NCBI GenBank assembly: GCA_945871415.1
Contig: CAMBWG010000067.1
Location: 1-9,191 of the forward strand
Direction of reading: 5' to 3'
Length of the DNA: 9,191 bases
Source of the DNA: an uncultured Desulfovibrio sp.
Lineage (GTDB): Bacteria > Desulfobacterota > Desulfovibrionia > Desulfovibrionales > Desulfovibrionaceae
In this document: positions 6,254 through 9,191 of the stretch, piece after piece
Numbering within the stretch: position 1 is the first letter of the stretch
Layout: each line of letters opens with the position of its first letter
The notes under the pieces: model-generated
What the model was told of the DNA's origin: nothing
The model's database searches: none
Seen by the model: only the letters and a program-made list of their open reading frames with translations
Program-made: the position numbers and the translations under genes

Positions 6254-7273
6254 TTACTCAGCGGCCTTTTCGGGTTGCTTTTCCAGCGGCAGACCGGCAT
6301 CGGCCATGGCGTCGCGGAAAGCGTCCTCATATTCGGCGTAGGTGTAGAACTGCTTGGGCGGATTCCAGGGGTTGACGTGGCGCACTTCACGCGTATTGCA
6401 GGGCAGGTTGCGCGTGGGGCTGAAGAAGATGCCCGCCATGTGCATGAGCTTGGAGAAGGGGAAGTAGAGCAGCAGCACGCTGACCAGCGTGAGATGCACG
6501 AAGAACAGGGCGTTGATGCCGTCCGCGCTCACGGGAGCAAAGTGCACCAGACCCATGATGAAGACCTTGACCTGCGCGATGTCGGTCTTATCAAAGTAAC
6601 GCAGGCAGATGCCCGTGCCCACGATGCCGATCAGCAGGAACAGCGGGAAGTAGTCGTTGGGCAGCGAGATGTAGCGCAGGCGCTGATTGAAGGCGCGGCG
6701 CGCCAGCAGGAAGAGCAGAGCGCACAGCAGCAGACCGCCCGTCCAGAAGAAGCGGGGGGCGCCCACCTGCATGATGCCGTCGATGGTTTCAATCCAGGTG
6801 ATCACCGGGCAGACCGGGTCCATGAAGAAACGGAAGTGGCGGATGAAGACCAGCAGGAAGCAGTAGTGGAACAGCAGCGAGAAGACCCACAGCCATTTGG
6901 ACGAGAAGTAAATGGTGCGGGGACCATTGTTGACCTCGTCGAATTCCCGCACGTCCGCACAGGTATTGCGGAACAGGGAGCGGAAGAAGACCACTTCCAG
7001 GAACATGCGGCGCACCACGCCGAAGGTGGTGGTGGGGCAGTCCCATTTGGCCTGCTTGATAAAGTCCAGAGACCGTTCCTGACCGCCCGTCGTGGGGATC
7101 GCGAACGGTACGGGCGATTTTGCCCAGTACACCATGCGCCAGATGACGCCGACGAAGAAGGCGGCTACGGCCACATAGGGCAGCACTACACCGAACAGGA
7201 CGCCAAGCCCAACGGCCGATCCCGCCCAGGCAATGGCCCCGATGATCGCCACCACCAGCAAAGAAGCGAACAT
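6254..7273 (-). CDS. dsrM: DsrM, NarI-like cytochrome b membrane subunit
   Basis: DsrM is the heme b membrane subunit that exchanges electrons with menaquinol and partners DsrK. The 339-residue product has hydrophobic segments at about residues 3-48, 127-150, 176-191, 208-223, 236-246 and 254-272, in keeping with NarI-type cytochromes. Candidate heme ligands in or next to these segments are H136 (LLFHYCF), H146 (FIRHFRF), H244 (LVHFAP), H260 (FFVHLTL) and H278 (KLMHMAG). The cytoplasmic C-terminus (about 285-339) ends in a charged tail. The ATG has AGGTAGGG shortly upstream and lies 24 nt after the RsbRD gene. The length is normal for DsrM of sulfate reducers, and the order before dsrK is canonical. 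Identification is firm. Confidence 0.94.
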   Translation of the reverse strand: MFASLLVVAIIGAIAWAGSAVGLGVLFGVVLPYVAVAAFFVGVIWRMVYWAKSPVPFAIPTTGGQERSLDFIKQAKWDCPTTTFGVVRRMFLEVVFFRSLFRNTCADVREFDEVNNGPRTIYFSSKWLWVFSLLFHYCFLLVFIRHFRFFMDPVCPVITWIETIDGIMQVGAPRFFWTGGLLLCALLFLLARRAFNQRLRYISLPNDYFPLFLLIGIVGTGICLRYFDKTDIAQVKVFIMGLVHFAPVSADGINALFFVHLTLVSVLLLYFPFSKLMHMAGIFFSPTRNLPCNTREVRHVNPWNPPKQFYTYAEYEDAFRDAMADAGLPLEKQPEKAAE

Positions 7274-7297
7274 TCCCTACCTCTCTTGCAAAGAGTG

Positions 7298-7828
7298 TTA
7301 TTCCTTGCCCGCCGGGTTGAGCGGGCTGCCTCCCACCTTTTGCGCCCAGCGCACAAGCTGGGCGTGTTGGTTGCGTATTTCCGTGATGCGGGATTCCGCG
7401 ATGATGTCGCGGTCCGCCGTATACATGTCGAACGCCAGCAGCATGACGCTGTCGAGGCGTGATTCGGCTTCGAGGTAGTAGGACGTGAGCGCGTCCGACC
7501 CGGAGCAGCGCGGCAGCACCATCTTGCGCAGAATGGGCTTCAGCAGCAGGAAAACCCCCAGATTCTGCCCCGGCGTCCCGTCCTGCACCGCGCGCAGTTT
7601 CACAAAGCGGTCAATGGCCTTCTTGACCTGCGCGGGATCGACGTCCTCTCCGGCCACGGCGTCATAGACGATGCCCGCGGCCTCGCGCGTCATATGCGCC
7701 ACAGGGTTGGCAAAGGGATCGTTCTGCGTGCGCAGAAAGCCCGTGGTTTCCAGCGCATAGGTATTGAAAACCGCTTCCACCCATGCGTTGACGATCTCGT
7801 CCCGCTGATCCTGAAAAAGTGCGTTCAT
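7298..7828 (-). CDS. RsbRD N-terminal-domain-like protein heading the dsr operon
   Basis: This 176-residue soluble, mostly alpha-helical protein has no signal peptide or membrane segment. Its layout (MNALFQDQRDEIVNAWVEAV, then helices with conserved aromatic and FxxL patterns) resembles the RsbRD N-terminal domain, a globin-like sensor domain found in stressosome and kinase proteins. It lacks the STAS output domain that follows in true RsbR, so it is a lone domain. Its place immediately before dsrM, 24 nt away and co-oriented, matches what I recall for Desulfovibrio dsrMKJOP clusters. A sensory, assembly or docking role for the complex is possible but unproven. The ribosome-binding site is weak (GGACACAAG before ATG), so expression of the first gene may be low compared with dsrM. 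Identification of the domain is moderate; function is unknown. Confidence 0.7.
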   Translation of the reverse strand: MNALFQDQRDEIVNAWVEAVFNTYALETTGFLRTQNDPFANPVAHMTREAAGIVYDAVAGEDVDPAQVKKAIDRFVKLRAVQDGTPGQNLGVFLLLKPILRKMVLPRCSGSDALTSYYLEAESRLDSVMLLAFDMYTADRDIIAESRITEIRNQHAQLVRWAQKVGGSPLNPAGKE

Positions 7829-7894
7829 CTTGTGTCCACTTGTTGAGAGCGACGGTCTTGCGCCGACGGTCGCGCCGGTCTCGGGAAATTTGTA

Positions 7895-7909
7895 ACGCGC
7901 TATTGCGCG
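7895..7909 (-). other. Leader hairpin in the presumed dsr mRNA
   Basis: CGCGC (7896-7900) pairs with GCGCG (7905-7909) around TATT. If the promoter at 7922-7951 is used, this stem lies a few bases after the transcription start, in an untranslated leader of about 85-90 nt. Such a 5' stem could stabilise the operon mRNA. It is small and could be chance. Confidence 0.3.
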
Positions 7910-7921
7910 AAAAAGCTATCC

Positions 7922-7951
7922 TACATAAAGGATAAGTCGAACATTCGTCAA
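7922..7951 (-). promoter_or_regulatory. Candidate sigma70-type promoter of the dsr operon
   Basis: On the minus strand TTGACG (7951-7946) is followed after 18 nt by TATGTA (7927-7922). The -10 region is overlapped by a short inverted repeat, TATCC/GGATA at 7917-7934. It lies about 95 nt before the first gene of the operon, between it and the upstream VKOR gene. The -35 match is good and the -10 moderate. Read-through from the VKOR-thioredoxin gene is an alternative, since no terminator is seen between them. Confidence 0.45.
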
Positions 7952-7963
7952 TAGTCCGATGCT

Positions 7964-7979
7964 GTTTGAATATTCAAAC
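7964..7979. promoter_or_regulatory. Perfect 16-bp palindrome upstream of the dsr promoter
   Basis: GTTTGAATATTCAAAC is its own reverse complement. It ends 12 nt upstream of the -35 candidate and begins 8 nt after the stop codon of the VKOR-thioredoxin gene. With no loop, weak A/T pairing and no U-tract it is a poor terminator. An operator for a dimeric regulator of the dsr operon is the better reading. It does not match the FNR/HcpR or Rex consensus as I remember them. Confidence 0.5.
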
Positions 7980-7987
7980 TGTTTCGT

Positions 7988-8992
7988 CTAGGGGCAGGGA
8001 CGGCCGTTGCCGCACTGCCCGGCAATGGGATCGTCATTCAGAAAGGAAGGCTCCGATCCCGTGCCGTCCCAGGAGCCGGGCGGCGGCGTGTGCGGCTTGG
8101 GCGACGCGGCGTTTGCCGGAGCCGTCGCGGCCCGCTGCGCCTGCCGCACGAGCATGGACGGCAGTCCGTGATATTCAAAGAAAGGAATGGTCCGGGAACC
8201 GGCAAGGAAGATATGCGCCTTGTTGCGCAGCAGCCGGAAGCGCAGCCAGACGGCGTCCGGCGACCACAGGCTGACGTCCTCGCGCACGGCCTTCTGCGAC
8301 TGAGCCAGGGCTTCGGCCATGCTCAGGCCGTCGTCGAGGTGCTTGCGCATGGCGAGAATCTTGATCAAATCTTCCGGGCTTTCCGTCACGGGATAGAAGC
8401 CGACGTCCACCTTGCCGGAAAGAATATCGACGCCCTGACGGCAGGAGGGACAGGAAGGGGAAAAGAACATGCGCACCGACGGCGCAATATTGCCTTCCTC
8501 GTTGGGAACCAGATCGTTGATGGCCCAGACGTCATTCTGCGAGCGCACGGCCACGCCCACATTGACCAGAAAGAGCGCCATCCAGATGAGCAGGAGCAGG
8601 GAATGGCGCTGCGGGCCGCGTCGTTCCTCATCCGCATAGGCGCGCCGAAAGGCGCAGAACGACAGCGCAAAGAAGACGGCCACCACCAGACAGCTGATGC
8701 ACGGCGCGGTAAAGACCATCAGCAGCAGCAGGGCGATGTCGCCCGTCAGCGCCAGCGCGGAAAACACGACGCCCCATGCGCTTGCCCCCACCAGCGCCAG
8801 CAGGAAGAGACCGGCAAAGGCCGTCATGCCCAGCCACCAGAGCGAGACGCCGCCAATGGAAAAATCCTGATAGAGCGAACAGCCCGCCGTCACGCAAAAA
8901 TTGATGTCATTGCCGAAGGCGCTCCACAAACAAAAGGCCATGCCCAGAAGCGCCAGCGCCAAAGGACCCATCAACAACTGCGGTTTTCTCAT
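7988..8992 (-). CDS. Membrane VKOR-like/thioredoxin-like fusion protein (thiol-disulfide oxidoreductase)
   Basis: The 334-residue product appears to join two redox modules. Residues 8-26, 50-70, 74-94 and 98-116 are hydrophobic and form a VKOR-like bundle. It has a loop cysteine pair (C33, C38), the family-type Ser (S50 in GGVSLWWLG) and a membrane CxxC (CISC, C98-C101). After another hydrophobic segment (131-150) comes a thioredoxin-like domain with CPSC at 181-184 following VRMFFSPS, and a TIP motif at 268-270 that fits the cis-proline. The tail (about 287-334) is rich in Pro and Ala and ends with two cysteines, C327 and C333. VKOR enzymes pass electrons from substrate thiols to quinone; fused thioredoxin domains are usual partners. 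The start ATG at 8992 has AAAAGGAAAG just upstream. A longer in-frame extension to 9157 runs into repeat copy C and is rejected. Assignment rests on motifs only. Confidence 0.72.
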   Translation of the reverse strand: MRKPQLLMGPLALALLGMAFCLWSAFGNDINFCVTAGCSLYQDFSIGGVSLWWLGMTAFAGLFLLALVGASAWGVVFSALALTGDIALLLLMVFTAPCISCLVVAVFFALSFCAFRRAYADEERRGPQRHSLLLLIWMALFLVNVGVAVRSQNDVWAINDLVPNEEGNIAPSVRMFFSPSCPSCRQGVDILSGKVDVGFYPVTESPEDLIKILAMRKHLDDGLSMAEALAQSQKAVREDVSLWSPDAVWLRFRLLRNKAHIFLAGSRTIPFFEYHGLPSMLVRQAQRAATAPANAASPKPHTPPPGSWDGTGSEPSFLNDDPIAGQCGNGRPCP

Positions 8993-9090
8993 GCTTTCCT
9001 TTTCCTTCGCGGCATTCCAAATTTCACATGCCGCACGCCCGCACATGGTAGGCCAGAAAAAGCGTTTCGTAAAGCGAGGTTTTGTTGTTT
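8993..9090. other. 5' flank of the VKOR-thioredoxin gene
   Basis: This stretch separates the start codon from repeat copy C. No clear promoter could be chosen; A/T-rich blocks such as AAAAAGCG near 9058 are present. Nothing coding is supported. Confidence 0.4.
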
Positions 9091-9191
9091 CTGGGGGGAA
9101 GGAAACCCCCTTATCTCTGCTGTCGATGCCCGTAGCTTCCTTCGTCGCAACGGGCACGGCCTGCGGCCGCCTTCGGTCGCGGCTGGCGCGC
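9091..9191 (+). repeat. Long-stem hairpin repeat, copy C (long form, cut by window end)
   Basis: The left arm CTGGGGGGAAGGAAACCCCC (9091-9110) matches copy B. It is followed by an insert sharing blocks with B, including CTCTGCTGTCGATGCCCGTA and AACGGGCACGGCCTGCGG. The inner hairpin is 9127-9136 against 9147-9156 with the same single A.A mismatch as in B, although the stem is 2 bp shorter. The last bases, GGCTGGCGCGC, match the region just before the right arm in other copies. The right arm and C-rich tail should lie just outside the window. Confidence 0.8.

Noticed and set aside
4235..7462. A 1075-codon open frame on the plus strand opposite dsrJ, dsrK, dsrM and the RsbRD gene
   Set aside because: It is antisense to four well-identified genes and has the His/Gly/Val/Glu/Asp-rich composition typical of the complement of GC-biased codons. 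It has no recognisable domain or membrane pattern.
8993..9157. N-terminal extension of 55 residues on the VKOR-thioredoxin protein
   Set aside because: It reads through repeat copy C, has no hydrophobic or conserved features, and the internal ATG at 8992 has a good ribosome-binding site followed by a normal first membrane segment.

Overview
This window is a GC-rich bacterial chromosome segment. It almost certainly comes from a sulfate- or sulfite-reducing member of the Desulfovibrionaceae. The diagnosis rests on the complete, collinear dsrM-K-J-O-P cluster, led by an RsbRD-domain gene, all read from the minus strand. The species cannot be fixed from the sequence. A host-associated relative (Bilophila/Mailhella/Desulfovibrio type) is a guess only.

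All recognisable genes lie on the minus strand, so transcription runs from high to low coordinates. From the high end: 8993-9191 holds a 5' flank and the start of a long hairpin repeat that the window edge cuts. 7988-8992 encodes a membrane protein combining a VKOR-like thiol oxidoreductase domain with a thioredoxin-like domain. 7829-7987 is the putative dsr control region: a sigma70-like promoter, a perfect 16-bp palindrome and a leader hairpin. 7828-2257 is the operon RsbRD-dsrM-dsrK-dsrJ-dsrO-dsrP, with gaps of 24 nt or less, closed by a very strong intrinsic terminator at 2202-2234. 1477-2256 is a 780-nt stretch with no convincing gene but two long hairpin repeats and an AT-rich palindrome. 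136-1464 encodes a CCA-transferase/poly(A)-polymerase-like protein with an HD domain and an apparently dead nucleotidyltransferase head. Another hairpin repeat follows it at 76-126.

DsrMKJOP is the membrane complex that couples quinone and periplasmic redox pools to cytoplasmic reduction of DsrC trisulfide during dissimilatory sulfite reduction. DsrM (heme b) and DsrP (NrfD-like) are the membrane subunits. DsrK is the cytoplasmic HdrD-like Fe-S catalytic subunit. DsrJ (triheme cytochrome c) and DsrO (Tat-exported ferredoxin) are periplasmic. The VKOR-thioredoxin neighbour could serve cysteine oxidation or reduction in the same periplasm, but this is inference.

Two things stand out. First, dsrO carries an in-frame TAA exactly between its first and second Fe-S motifs, while every other operon gene is intact. 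This is a nonsense mutation, a sequence error or an unusual expression event. Second, four copies of a long-stem inverted-repeat family lie between the genes. They occur in a short form (about 50-60 nt palindrome) and a long form (about 130 nt with an inner hairpin), share a C-rich tail ending ACGCGCTTT, and show compensatory changes between the arms. No wholly new defence or metabolic system is visible; the repeat family is the least explained component.
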